From positions 1 through 35,619 of the forward strand of contig CAJUPS010000027.1 in assembly GCA_910588045.1 (NCBI GenBank): a DNA stretch of 35,619 bases, read 5' to 3'. Position numbers and translations under genes: made by a program. How positions within the stretch are numbered: position 1 is the first letter of the stretch; each line of letters opens with the position of its first letter. This stretch comes from an uncultured Oscillospiraceae bacterium. Lineage in GTDB: Bacteria; Bacillota; Clostridia; Oscillospirales; Oscillospiraceae. The notes below the pieces were generated by a model that was not told the DNA's origin, did no database searches, and saw nothing but the letters and a program-made list of their open reading frames with translations. Shown here piece by piece: positions 1 to 6,400 of this stretch.

Positions 1-817
1 TCTTGTCGTCGGTGTCCATGGCGGCCTTGGCCTCGTCCATGAAGTTGGCCACGATGTCGTCGAAGAGCTCCTGGTTGAAGTCGGCGTGGGGATAGTCGAA
101 CTTCTCCTTGCCGATCTCGGCCACCATCTGGTTGATGAGGGCCACCTGCTTCTGATTCTCCTCGTGGGCGGTGCGGATGGCCTCGAACATGACGTCGTTG
201 GGGACCTCGTTGGCCCCGGCCTCGATCATGACCACCTTCTTGCCGGTGGAGACCACGGTCACGTCCATGTCGGAAATCTCGTTCTGCTCCTGGGTGGGGT
301 TGACCACGATCTTGCCGTCCACCAGGCCCATCTTCACCGCGCCCACGGGGCCGTTCCAGGGGATGTCGGAGATGGCCAGGGCGGCGGAGGTGCCGATGAG
401 GGCCGCGATCTCGGGGGAGCAGTCCCGGTCCACGCTCATGACGGTGGCCATGATGGACACGTCGTTGCGGAAGTCCCCGGGGAACAGGGGGCGGATGGGG
501 CGGTCGATGACCCGGCTGGTGAGGATGCCCTTCTCGCCGGGGCGGCCCTCACGGCGCATGAAGCTGCCGGGGATGCGGCCCACGGAGTACATCTTCTCCT
601 CGAAGTCCACGCTCAGGGGGAAGAAGTCGATGCCGTCCCGGGGACGGGGGGCGGCGGTGGCGGTGCACAGCACGGTGGTCTCGCCGTAGGTGACCAGGAC
701 GGCGGCGTTGGCCAGCTCCGCCAGCTTGCCGGTCTCCAGGGTCAGGGGGCGGCCCGCCAGGTCCATGGTGTACTTGCGGTAGTTGGGGAACTGCTTCTTG
801 GTGATGATGGTTGACAT
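1..817 (-). CDS. pnp: Polyribonucleotide nucleotidyltransferase (PNPase), N-terminal part, cut by the window edge
   Basis: PNPase is a cytoplasmic 3'-to-5' phosphorolytic exoribonuclease that helps degrade mRNA. About 272 codons are visible. The protein begins MSTIITKKQFPNYRKYTMDL and contains the first RNase PH-like domain, with the family stretches GRPLTLETGKLAELANAAVL, GETTVLCTATA, SFMRREGRPGEKGIL and SRVIDRPIRPLF. It runs on to the linker-like DYPHADFNQELFDDIV. The ATG at 815-817 is chosen because an AAAGGAGT ribosome binding site lies just upstream on the minus strand. The rest of the protein (second PH domain, KH and S1 domains) lies beyond position 1. It follows rpsO on the same strand, the rpsO-pnp order common in bacteria. 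Identification is secure; only the 3' end is missing. Confidence 0.97.
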   Translation of the reverse strand, partial: MSTIITKKQFPNYRKYTMDLAGRPLTLETGKLAELANAAVLVTYGETTVLCTATAAPRPRDGIDFFPLSVDFEEKMYSVGRIPGSFMRREGRPGEKGILTSRVIDRPIRPLFPGDFRNDVSIMATVMSVDRDCSPEIAALIGTSAALAISDIPWNGPVGAVKMGLVDGKIVVNPTQEQNEISDMDVTVVSTGKKVVMIEAGANEVPNDVMFEAIRTAHEENQKQVALINQMVAEIGKEKFDYPHADFNQELFDDIVANFMDEAKAAMDTDDK

Positions 818-863
818 AGCGTACTCCTTTTTTGTTCTTTTGTTATGGGGGAGGGGACCGTCA

Positions 864-925
864 TTGTGCCGCGGGGCGGCACAACGACCGATCCCGGCAG
901 TGCCGCTCCGCGGCGCTGCCCGGGA
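864..925 (-). promoter_or_regulatory. Two strong stem-loops in the rpsO-pnp spacer (pnp leader)
   Basis: A perfect 9-bp stem (864-872 with 876-884, 3-base loop) sits 47 bases upstream of the pnp start. Next to it is a longer stem (892-906 with 910-925, one bulged C and one wobble pair). In Escherichia coli the rpsO-pnp leader carries an RNase III-processed hairpin used in PNPase autoregulation. A similar role here is only inference. A plain processing site or partial terminator is the alternative. Confidence 0.5.
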
Positions 926-1008
926 GCCGCCTTTTAGCACTTGATCTCATACCCGATGGCTCAGGCCCAAGATCAACTGCTAAAACAGCGGCTTGTGGGG
1001 ATGCAAGA

Positions 1009-1033
1009 GGGGAGAAGGGCACACCCTTCCCCC
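1009..1033 (-). terminator. Stem-loop after rpsO, possible weak terminator
   Basis: GAAGGG/CCCTTC extended by GGGG/CCCC around one bulged A, with a 4-base loop, 17 bases past the rpsO stop. The minus-strand sequence after it is not a good T-run, so partial readthrough into pnp is likely. Confidence 0.4.
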
Positions 1034-1049
1034 CGATATGCGCTTGCGG

Positions 1050-1316
1050 TTACTTACGGATGCCCAGCTTGGCGATGAGGGCGCGGTAGCGCTCGATGTC
1101 CTTCTTGGCCAGGTAGTCAAGCAGACTGCGGCGCTTGCCGATCATCTTGTAGAGCCCGCGGCGGCTGTGGTTGTCGTGGGCGTGGACCTTCAGGTGCTCG
1201 GTGAGCTGGTTGATCCGCTCGGTGAGGATGGCCACCTGGACCTCGGGGGACCCGGTGTCATTTTCGTGGGTGCGGTTGGCCTCAATGATGGAGGTCTTCT
1301 GATCTTTCTGCATCAT
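1050..1316 (-). CDS. rpsO: 30S ribosomal protein S15
   Basis: S15 is a primary 16S rRNA-binding protein of the small ribosomal subunit. The 88-residue length matches the family. The body is typical: NDTGSPEVQVAILTERINQLTEHLK, then the HSRRGLYKMIGKRRSLLDYL block that contacts rRNA, ending with IERYRALIAKLGIRK. Two ATG codons stand in tandem (MMQKDQ); either may start, with an AAAGGTG ribosome binding site about 10 bases upstream. It lies upstream of pnp on the same strand and has its own sigma-A-type promoter at 1425-1453. S15 often represses its own translation, but no specific operator fold was resolved here. Confidence 0.98.
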   Translation of the reverse strand: MMQKDQKTSIIEANRTHENDTGSPEVQVAILTERINQLTEHLKVHAHDNHSRRGLYKMIGKRRSLLDYLAKKDIERYRALIAKLGIRK

Positions 1317-1424
1317 GGTAGTAAATCACCTTTCCAAATAAACTGCTCCGCTGACTGCGCCGGGGCAGGTGCCGCCTCCGTCGAGGTCAGGGAATGGCCG
1401 CGGTACTCCGCCGCGTCCCAAGTT

Positions 1425-1453
1425 ACTATATCACAGACATTTCCTATTGTAAA
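1425..1453 (-). promoter_or_regulatory. Sigma-A-type promoter for rpsO(-pnp)
   Basis: Read on the minus strand: -35 TTTACA (1448-1453), a 17-base spacer, and -10 TATAGT (1425-1430). It lies about 110 bases upstream of the rpsO start. Confidence 0.7.
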
Positions 1454-1533
1454 GAGAAATTTCGGTATTTATTCCCCCAAATTGATTCCCCGGAACCCCT
1501 GGCGCTGATTTTTTGCCCCGCGGGGAAAGAAGC

Positions 1534-1557
1534 GGGCGGAGGCCGCCGCCTCCGCCC
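1534..1557 (-). terminator. Probable terminator of the ferredoxin gene
   Basis: A perfect 9-bp GC-rich stem (1534-1542 with 1549-1557, 6-base loop) lies 19 bases past the ferredoxin stop. On the minus strand it is followed by a pyrimidine run, then a short CCCC/GGGG hairpin with an A-run. Confidence 0.6.
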
Positions 1558-1575
1558 AGGGAAATCGTATGTAGG

Positions 1576-1968
1576 TCACTTCTCCTCTATGGAGAGAATG
1601 CCCATCGGGCAAGCCTTGGCGCAGATCCCGCAGGCAATGCACTTGCTGGGCCGCGCACCCTCCACAGCGGGCATGGACATGACCTGCATCGGGCAGGCCT
1701 TGACGCACTCGCCGCAGCCCACGCACTTGCGCTTGTCGATCATGAAGACGCCCTTCGCGTTCTGGGTGATCGCTCCCTCGGGACAGGTCCGGGCGCACTT
1801 GCCGCACATGATGCAATACTGCACCTTGGGCTCGCCGTCGGGCTTGGCCACGATGCGGATGCAGCTCAGGTCCGGGTCGAACGTCTTATAGAACGCCTCG
1901 GAGCAGGCCCGGACGCAGCTGAGACACGCCTTGCAGGGATCAGATTTACTGATAGCCAGCTTTTTCAT
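1576..1968 (-). CDS. Polyferredoxin with four [4Fe-4S] cluster motifs
   Basis: A 130-residue electron carrier. Four CxxCxxCxxxC motifs are present: C12/15/18/22, C52/55/58/62, C82/85/88/92 and C110/113/116/120. The last three are followed by proline, as in classical 2[4Fe-4S] ferredoxins. This resembles the iron-sulfur subunits of the HycB/CooF/HydN type more than a small ferredoxin. There is no signal peptide, so it is probably cytoplasmic. The ATG at 1968 has an AGGAGGT ribosome binding site. No partner oxidoreductase is encoded nearby, so the electron donor and acceptor cannot be assigned. The family is certain; the specific role is unknown. Confidence 0.85.
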   Translation of the reverse strand: MKKLAISKSDPCKACLSCVRACSEAFYKTFDPDLSCIRIVAKPDGEPKVQYCIMCGKCARTCPEGAITQNAKGVFMIDKRKCVGCGECVKACPMQVMSMPAVEGARPSKCIACGICAKACPMGILSIEEK

Positions 1969-2139
1969 CTGAGGATGACCTCCTGTTGTTGGAATGTTTA
2001 CTCCTCTATCCTACCAGAACTGCGGAGGAATTGCAAACTATATTTTTCGGAAATCGTATTTTGTCAGAACTTGCATGGAAAGGCCGACAGGCGTCACAAG
2101 CGGCCCTGGTATGTACCGGGACATTGCTGACTGCTGCCG

Positions 2140-2168
2140 TTGAAGACCGCTTGCAATTGTGGTATACT
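2140..2168 (+). promoter_or_regulatory. Sigma-A-type promoter for the gene at 2214
   Basis: -35 TTGAAG (2140-2145), a 17-base spacer, -10 TATACT (2163-2168), followed by an AAGGAGGG ribosome binding site at 2201-2208. Confidence 0.7.
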
Positions 2169-2213
2169 TTGTTTGCATCCATTCGATAAGTTGGAGATTT
2201 AAGGAGGGAAGGT

Positions 2214-2561
2214 ATGTTCAACGAGATATGTATCTATGAAGCGAAATTGACGAAATTAGATGAAATTGAAGAACTGATGAGAGAAGTTGCTGAATTTTAT
2301 TTGGGGCAAGACGGCGTCATTGATGTGCACTACATAAAACGTACTCACCGGCAAAAAGATTTTAACGCGGTCAGAGAGGGGGAATTGCCCATTCGTCTTA
2401 CAAGAAATATTGGTAAGGTGACATATGTTCTATACTGGGTGTTGGAGAACGAAGAGGCCCACGCAAGAGTATCCAAGCTGGGTGTCGAAAAATTTTATAA
2501 GCGCTGGAATCGCTGCTTGACCACCATGCCTAAAATTATTTTAGGCGAGAACGTCGTCTAG
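2214..2561 (+). CDS. Small uncharacterised protein, possibly an ABM-type dimeric alpha-beta barrel
   Basis: 115 residues, cytoplasmic by appearance (no signal peptide or membrane segment). I do not recognise a precise family. The layout is an opening beta strand (NEICIYEAKL), a helix (LDEIEELMREVAEFYLGQ), then GVIDVHYIKRTHR and a late YVLYWVLENEEAHARV-KLGVEKFYKRW segment. This is reminiscent of antibiotic-biosynthesis-monooxygenase-like folds, which is inference only. It has its own promoter and a good ribosome binding site. The coding sequence is clearly more AT-rich than its neighbours, and its stop codon overlaps the left end of a MITE-like element, so acquisition by transfer is plausible. 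Confidence 0.65.
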   Translation: MFNEICIYEAKLTKLDEIEELMREVAEFYLGQDGVIDVHYIKRTHRQKDFNAVREGELPIRLTRNIGKVTYVLYWVLENEEAHARVSKLGVEKFYKRWNRCLTTMPKIILGENVV

Positions 2562-2721
2562 GGCTTGTTGGATAAATGGCGGAATACCCAGCGGCGAGAG
2601 ATTTTTTCGATGGGCAAGGCAAAAATTCGCAGGAATCCTGACGGATTTCAAGAATTTTTAACGCGGCACAGCGGAAAAAGCTCCGCTGGTTGGGCGTTTT
2701 GACATTTTTCAAACATGCCCT
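2560..2721. mobile_element. MITE-like element, 162 bp, imperfect terminal inverted repeats
   Basis: The left end AGGGCTTGTTGGATAAAT (2560-2577) matches the reverse complement of the right end (2704-2721, AGGGCATGTTTGAAAAAT) at 15 of 18 positions. Inside is a CAGCGGA/TCCGCTG hairpin. No convincing ORF lies within, and no clear target-site duplication flanks it. It begins at the last bases of the gene at 2214. Confidence 0.5.
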
Positions 2722-2743
2722 GATACACCGCTTCCAGTTTATC

Positions 2744-2776
2744 GGGGGGATTTTGTCCTTTGGGCGAAATCCCCCC
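2744..2776. repeat. Perfect 10-bp inverted repeat
   Basis: GGGGGGATTT (2744-2753) and AAATCCCCCC (2767-2776) with a 13-base loop. It lies between the MITE-like element and the thiT promoter. It may be a terminator for upstream transcription or part of a larger repeat. No T-run follows directly. Confidence 0.5.
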
Positions 2777-2806
2777 TGACAAGTGTTCTCTCCTGCAAGT
2801 ACATTC

Positions 2807-2835
2807 TTGACAAACCGCGCCCCTTGTGCTATACT
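2807..2835 (+). promoter_or_regulatory. Sigma-A promoter of the TPP riboswitch-thiT transcript
   Basis: Consensus -35 TTGACA (2807-2812), a 17-base spacer, -10 TATACT (2830-2835). The riboswitch begins about 12 bases downstream. Confidence 0.85.
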
Positions 2836-2846
2836 GCCCCTACAAT

Positions 2847-2938
2847 CCAAGGGGCGCTGGTGCACACCGGCTGAGATGAGACGCATTGCCGTCCGGTCCC
2901 TCGAACCTGATCCGGGTAATGCCGGCGTAGGAATGCGA
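2847..2938 (+). promoter_or_regulatory. TPP riboswitch (THI element)
   Basis: The conserved THI-box segments occur in order: AAGGGGCGC, GGCTGAGATGAGAC, TCGAACCTGATCCGGGTAAT and GCCGGCGTAGGAATG. The RNA binds thiamine pyrophosphate. Here it lies between a strong promoter and a terminator hairpin, ahead of the thiamin transporter gene thiT. This predicts that high TPP stops transcription before thiT. Confidence 0.95.
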
Positions 2939-2958
2939 TTACTATAGGTGTGTCTTGT

Positions 2959-2993
2959 CGTATGCCCGCGCCCTGCGGACATGCGGCTTTTTT
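2959..2993 (+). terminator. Terminator in the expression platform of the TPP riboswitch
   Basis: An 11-bp stem with one wobble and one mismatch (2959-2969 with 2975-2985) is followed by a six-T run (2988-2993). It lies 20 bases after the aptamer and 81 bases before the thiT start, as expected for transcriptional attenuation. Confidence 0.7.
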
Positions 2994-3073
2994 GTTGTGT
3001 CCGAGGGCGCAGCGCACCCCCTCCGCCTTCCGCAAAGGTGTTTCCCAACCTGTCTGTAAGGAGGAAACAAACC

Positions 3074-3679
3074 ATGTCCAACGAGAGAACGTCCAACGTC
3101 CGGCGCACCGGACCCGTGCGCCTGAGCACCCGCTGTCTGGCCGAGGCGGCCATCCTGGTGGCCCTGGCGCAGATCCTGAGCTACATCAAGCTCTACCAGT
3201 TCCCCAACGGCGGCTCCGTCACCCTGGCCACCTTCCCGCTGATGCTCTTCGCCGTGCGGTGGGGGCTGAGGCCCGGCCTGCTGGCCTGCTTCGCCTACGG
3301 GTCGCTCCAGCTGATTTTTGACGGGGCCTACGCCTGGGGCTGGGCGTCCATGCTGCTGGACTATTTGCTGGCCTTTACGCCCCTGGGCCTGGCCGGGCTG
3401 TTCAGAGGGAAGAAGTGGGGCATTTTCGTCGGCACCGTCCTGGGGTGCTTCTGCCGGTTCGTCATCCACTTCATCAGCGGCATCACGGTCTACCGCATCC
3501 TGGTCCCCACGGAGACCGTCGGCATCCTGTTCACCAATCCGTACTTCTACTCCCTGGCCTACAACGGGACCTATATGCTGGCCAACACCGCGCTGGCGCT
3601 GGTGATCGCGGCGCTGCTGTATGTGCCGCTGAAAAAATATATCCTGGCGCAGGACCTTTTGGGGGCGCAGGAGCAGTAA
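3074..3679 (+). CDS. thiT: Thiamin transporter ThiT, substrate-binding S component of an ECF transporter
   Basis: A 201-residue integral membrane protein that binds thiamin for import. It works with the shared ECF module (EcfA, EcfA', EcfT), which is not in this window. About six hydrophobic segments are visible. Family-specific stretches are FPNGGSVTLATFPLMLFAVRWG and the thiamin-site region FDGAYAWGWASMLLDYLLAFTPLGLAGLF. The start at 3074 is chosen for its AGGAGG ribosome binding site. An in-frame extension back to 2948 would run through the terminator and is rejected. The upstream TPP riboswitch independently supports the assignment. Confidence 0.96.
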   Translation: MSNERTSNVRRTGPVRLSTRCLAEAAILVALAQILSYIKLYQFPNGGSVTLATFPLMLFAVRWGLRPGLLACFAYGSLQLIFDGAYAWGWASMLLDYLLAFTPLGLAGLFRGKKWGIFVGTVLGCFCRFVIHFISGITVYRILVPTETVGILFTNPYFYSLAYNGTYMLANTALALVIAALLYVPLKKYILAQDLLGAQEQ

Positions 3680-3717
3680 CATCTTTGGACCACGGCCGTT
3701 TGCGGGCAGGAGCGGCG

Positions 3718-3769
3718 TCATGGGCGGGGAAGCGCAGCTTGTTTGCGCCCCCGCCCATGATTTGCTTTT
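3718..3769 (+). terminator. Terminator after thiT
   Basis: A perfect 12-bp stem (3718-3729 with 3749-3760) is followed by a T-rich stretch (3761-3769), 38 bases past the thiT stop. Confidence 0.8.
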
Positions 3770-3803
3770 CCCACCTGTCCCATGAAATGGATGCCCTCCC
3801 GGA

Positions 3804-3832
3804 TTGACAAGTTATTGTCAATGTAGTAATAT
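3804..3832 (+). promoter_or_regulatory. rex promoter overlapped by a candidate Rex operator
   Basis: -35 TTGACA (3804-3809), a 17-base spacer, -10 TAATAT (3827-3832). A perfect palindrome TTGACAAGTTATTGTCAA (3804-3821) covers the -35 and half of the spacer. Its 7-4-7 architecture matches known Rex sites of the TTGTTAA-N4-TTAACAA type, although the half-sites differ. Autoregulation by Rex is inferred. Confidence 0.7.
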
Positions 3833-3875
3833 AGTAAGGAAAATTCCAGCTCTACGGAAGGGTGGCTTACAACCC

Positions 3876-4505
3876 ATGAAAAAACAAAACGTATCCGACG
3901 CCGTCATCCGGCGTCTGCCCCGATACTACCGCTATTTGGACGACCTTCATCTGAAGGGGAGCGTGCGCATCTCCTCCAACACCCTGGGGGAGAAGATGGG
4001 CATCACCGCCTCCCAGATCCGGCAGGATCTGAGCTGCTTCGGAGAGTTCGGCCAGCAGGGCTACGGCTACAACGTGGAGGAGCTGCGCAGCGAGATCGGA
4101 CATATCCTGGGGGTGGACGAGAGCCACCGCATCATCGTGGTGGGCGTGGGCAACCTGGGCCGGGCCCTGATCCAGAACTTCCGGTTCAACGACGCGGGCT
4201 TTCTCCTGGAGGCGGCCTTCGACATCTCCCCCGCCCTGATCGGCGGAGAGGTGGCGGGCGTGCCCGTGCTGGACTGCACCGAGCTGGAGCGCTTCATCCC
4301 CGCCCACCGGCCCGACGTGGCGGTCCTCACGGTCCCCCGCGCCGTGGCCCAGCAGACGGCCGACCGGCTGATCGGTCTGGGCGTCAGGGGCTTTTGGAAT
4401 TTTACGAACGTGGAACTGAGCAGCAGCGACGCCAACGTCCGCTTTGAGGACGTCCATTTCGCCGACAGCCTGCTGACCCTCAGCTACCGCATCACAGAAC
4501 GATAA
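3876..4505 (+). CDS. rex: Redox-sensing transcriptional repressor Rex
   Basis: Rex senses the NADH/NAD+ ratio and represses fermentation and respiration genes. The protein has 209 residues, the usual length. The N-terminal winged helix has the signature RLPRYYRYLDDL and LGEKMGITASQIRQDLSCFGEFGQQGYGYNVEEL (about 13-70). The Rossmann domain carries the dinucleotide-binding motif VGVGNLGRAL and the acidic strand end FDIS. It ends with the FWNFTNVEL and DVHFADSLLTLSYRI segments of the domain-swapped C terminus. The ATG at 3876 has a GAAGGGTGG ribosome binding site. An upstream in-frame start at 3804 would overlap the -35 box and is rejected. The SLH-domain gene follows after 12 bases and is probably co-transcribed. 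Confidence 0.96.
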   Translation: MKKQNVSDAVIRRLPRYYRYLDDLHLKGSVRISSNTLGEKMGITASQIRQDLSCFGEFGQQGYGYNVEELRSEIGHILGVDESHRIIVVGVGNLGRALIQNFRFNDAGFLLEAAFDISPALIGGEVAGVPVLDCTELERFIPAHRPDVAVLTVPRAVAQQTADRLIGLGVRGFWNFTNVELSSSDANVRFEDVHFADSLLTLSYRITER

Positions 4506-4517
4506 CAAGGAGTCTCT

Positions 4518-5564
4518 ATGAAACGTATTGCCGCCCTTCTGCTGGGCGTTCTTCTCCTGGCGACGCTCACCGCCGGGGCGGGAGATCCGCTGATCTCCCG
4601 GTCCTATCTGGAGGGCGACTTCCTCCAGGGCCTCGTATCCGCCGTCGAACCCCGGCTGGACGCCTCCGACAGGGAGATCCGCTCCTCCCATGGCCTCCCG
4701 GCCTCCGGCGGCCCGGGGGCCCGGGAGCTGATGCTGAAGGAGGGGGACATCCTCTCCGGCCCCGTGGGGACGTCCGTCGTGCCCCTGGGGGGCGAGGTGC
4801 GCACCTCCGGCGGTCCGGTCGTGGACGTCACCGAGGGCACGGCCCTCTCCGGCGGTCAGCTCCTCCGGACCGGGCACCGCTACATCGCGGCCCAGGCCAC
4901 GGATTTCACCATTGCCTCCCCGGCGGCCGTGCTGCTGTGCGAGGGCGGCGGTTCCCTGACCCAGTCCCTCTCGCCGGACTACTACGCCATCGCCCGGGCG
5001 CTGCGCTCCGTGAACCTGTTCCGGGGCAGCGGCTCCGGCTTCGGCGAGGGCTTCGACCTCCACCAGGCTCCCACCCGCGGGGAGGGGCTGGTGATGTTCC
5101 TGCGGATTCTGGGGGAGGAGGAGCAGGCCCTGGCCTGCACCGAGACCCACCCCTTCACGGACGTCCCGGACTGGCTGGACCGCTATGTGGCCTGGGCTTA
5201 CGCCCGGGGCTACGCCAACGGCGTCTCCGCCACCCGGTTTGGCAGCGCCGCGCCCATCTCGGCGGTGGAGTACGAGGAATTTCTGCTGCGGGCCATGGGC
5301 TACAGCGTGGCCGGGGTGGACAACTACGCCACCAGTCTGGAGCGGGCCCTGACCAGGGAGCTGCTGACGAAGGGGGAATACGTCATGCTGCGGGATGGGA
5401 ACTTCCTCCGGGCCCATGTGGCCTACGTCTCCTACTACGCGCTGGAGGCCCCGCTGCAAGGCGGGGAGCAGACCCTGGCCCAGCGCCTGACTGCGGCGGG
5501 GGTGATGACGGAGGCGCAGCTGGCCTCCGCCCGGGAGACGGTGCTCTCCCAGCGGATGGAGTAG
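4518..5564 (+). CDS. Secreted protein with an S-layer homology (SLH)-like domain
   Basis: 348 residues starting with a signal peptide (MKRIAALLLGVLLLATLTAGAGD). Residues from about 25 to 160 are not recognised; they are rich in glycine and beta-branched residues (KEGDILSGPVGTSVVPLGGEV, AQATDFTIASPAAVLLCEGGG). The C-terminal half contains an SLH-like unit: TRGEGLVMFLRILGEEEQ, then HPFTDVPDWLDRYVAWAYARGYANGVSATRFGSAAPISAVEYEEFLLRAMGY. SLH domains anchor proteins to secondary cell wall polymer. Only one clear repeat is visible rather than the usual three, so anchoring may be weak or shared. It starts 12 bases after rex with an AAGGAG ribosome binding site, so expression may follow Rex. Its function beyond surface location is unknown. 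Confidence 0.8.
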   Translation: MKRIAALLLGVLLLATLTAGAGDPLISRSYLEGDFLQGLVSAVEPRLDASDREIRSSHGLPASGGPGARELMLKEGDILSGPVGTSVVPLGGEVRTSGGPVVDVTEGTALSGGQLLRTGHRYIAAQATDFTIASPAAVLLCEGGGSLTQSLSPDYYAIARALRSVNLFRGSGSGFGEGFDLHQAPTRGEGLVMFLRILGEEEQALACTETHPFTDVPDWLDRYVAWAYARGYANGVSATRFGSAAPISAVEYEEFLLRAMGYSVAGVDNYATSLERALTRELLTKGEYVMLRDGNFLRAHVAYVSYYALEAPLQGGEQTLAQRLTAAGVMTEAQLASARETVLSQRME

Positions 5565-5585
5565 GCTTTTTTATCCCTCCACTGG

Positions 5586-5613
5586 AACCATTGGCGGATA
5601 CCTGCATAGGATG
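5586..5613 (+). promoter_or_regulatory. Possible sigma-K-like promoter for the cysteine-rich protein
   Basis: AACC (5586-5589), a 15-base spacer, then CATAGGATG (5605-5613). This resembles the mother-cell sigma-K pattern (mACm, then CATAnnnTA), with the last base mismatched. No sigma-A-like pair fits as well. The match is short and could be chance. Confidence 0.25.
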
Positions 5614-5662
5614 AACTGAGACGCGCGTGTGCGTCCCACATCTCACAGGAGGTATTTGCTTT

Positions 5663-5884
5663 ATGTGGAACAACAACGGTTTTGGCGGCGGCAGCTGCTG
5701 GATCATCATCCTCATTCTCATTCTGTGCTGCTGCTGCGGCAATGGGAACGGCAACGGCTGCGGCTGCGGCTGTAACTGCGGCTGCAACAACAACTGCAAC
5801 TGCGGTTGTAACTGCGGGTGCAACTGCAACTGTGGCTGCAACAACTGCGGCAATAACTGCGGCTGCAACGACGGCTGCTGCTAA
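5663..5884 (+). CDS. Cysteine/glycine/asparagine-rich small protein with one membrane segment
   Basis: 73 residues, 23 of them cysteine (about 32%). After MWNNNGFGGGSCW comes a single hydrophobic segment (IIILILIL, residues 14-21), then CCCC (22-25). The tail, from residue 33 to 73, has Cys at nearly every second position, separated by Gly or Asn. The start is set by an AGGAGG ribosome binding site at about 5647; a longer in-frame start at 5627 lacks one. A strong terminator follows, so it is a single-gene unit. Similar small proteins are sometimes annotated as high-cysteine or YjcZ-like sporulation proteins. A structural, spore-coat or metal-binding role is possible but unproven. Confidence 0.75.
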   Translation: MWNNNGFGGGSCWIIILILILCCCCGNGNGNGCGCGCNCGCNNNCNCGCNCGCNCNCGCNNCGNNCGCNDGCC

Positions 5885-5911
5885 CAGCTGCCGCTTACAC
5901 AGCAAACGAGC

Positions 5912-5940
5912 CCCGCGCCCAGAGGGCGCGGGACTCTTTT
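5912..5940 (+). terminator. Terminator after the cysteine-rich gene
   Basis: A perfect 9-bp stem CCCGCGCCC/GGGCGCGGG (5912-5920 with 5924-5932), 3-base loop, then a T-rich tail ending at 5940. Confidence 0.85.
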
Positions 5941-6041
5941 GTCTGTCAAAAACCTACCCAAATTCCTGAAAAGATGATATAACAGAAAGAAAGAGGGCTG
6001 GCAGAATCGAAAAGAAGCGGGATGGATGAAAAGACGTCGTG

Positions 6042-6120
6042 ATGAAGGATGTAGAGGCGCTGGTGCCGAAAGATCATCTTCTGCGGAGAGTAGAGCGGGT
6101 AATGGATTACGACTGGAGCA
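6042..6120 (+). pseudogene. Remnant of an IS1182-type transposase N terminus
   Basis: In frame from ATG 6042 the sequence reads MKDVEALVPKDHLLRRVERV, then MDYDWS. LVPKDHLLR-(I/V)-(E/D) is the typical opening of IS1182-family transposases. After about 26 residues the similarity ends, and the frame closes near 6210 after unrelated sequence with a hairpin. No catalytic region and no matching terminal repeats were found, so this is a decayed fragment. Recognition rests on a short stretch, hence moderate confidence. Confidence 0.5.
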
Positions 6121-6171
6121 CACCGAAGGACTGCCGGAACTGCCGCTGGAAAGGTTTTTTTGACAGGAAGA

Positions 6172-6193
6172 GCGGGAGGCGCAAGCCTCCCGC
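6172..6193. terminator. Perfect hairpin, terminator-like
   Basis: GCGGGAGGC, loop GCAA, GCCTCCCGC, then a short T-run on the plus strand. It lies just after the transposase remnant. Confidence 0.5.
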
Positions 6194-6242
6194 TTTCGTA
6201 TGTCTGTATTGAATCATAGGCTGACGGGAACTCCCGGCGCTG

Positions 6243-6400
6243 TTTGACGCCCTTGGGCGTCAAATGCGCTTGAAAGCCGCGCAATTTTGGGATGGTTCTC
6301 TTTGCTGGATTTTTTTGAGCGCGGCTTTTGGGGTGTTCCGCCCTCTGCGGAGGGCGGCCAGAGGCCCTGCCTCTGGACTCCGCAGCCTTTGAAAAGGCTG
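6243..6400. repeat. Array of five near-contiguous perfect hairpins downstream of cheB
   Basis: Stems: 6243-6252/6255-6264 (10 bp), 6273-6282/6319-6328 (10 bp), 6338-6345/6350-6357 (8 bp), 6358-6364/6370-6376 (7 bp) and 6383-6390/6393-6400 (8 bp). All are perfect. The last three are almost contiguous and begin 13 bases past the cheB stop on the minus strand. They probably end che transcription or stabilise the mRNA 3' end. Such blocks often recur in a genome; the copy number cannot be seen here. Confidence 0.65.

Noticed and set aside
2948..3073. Longer N terminus for ThiT starting at 2948
   Set aside because: It would translate the terminator of the riboswitch platform. The ATG at 3074 has the AGGAGG site and matches the ThiT family length.
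5627..5662. Start of the cysteine-rich protein at 5627
   Set aside because: There is no ribosome binding site upstream, while AGGAGG is correctly placed for the ATG at 5663.
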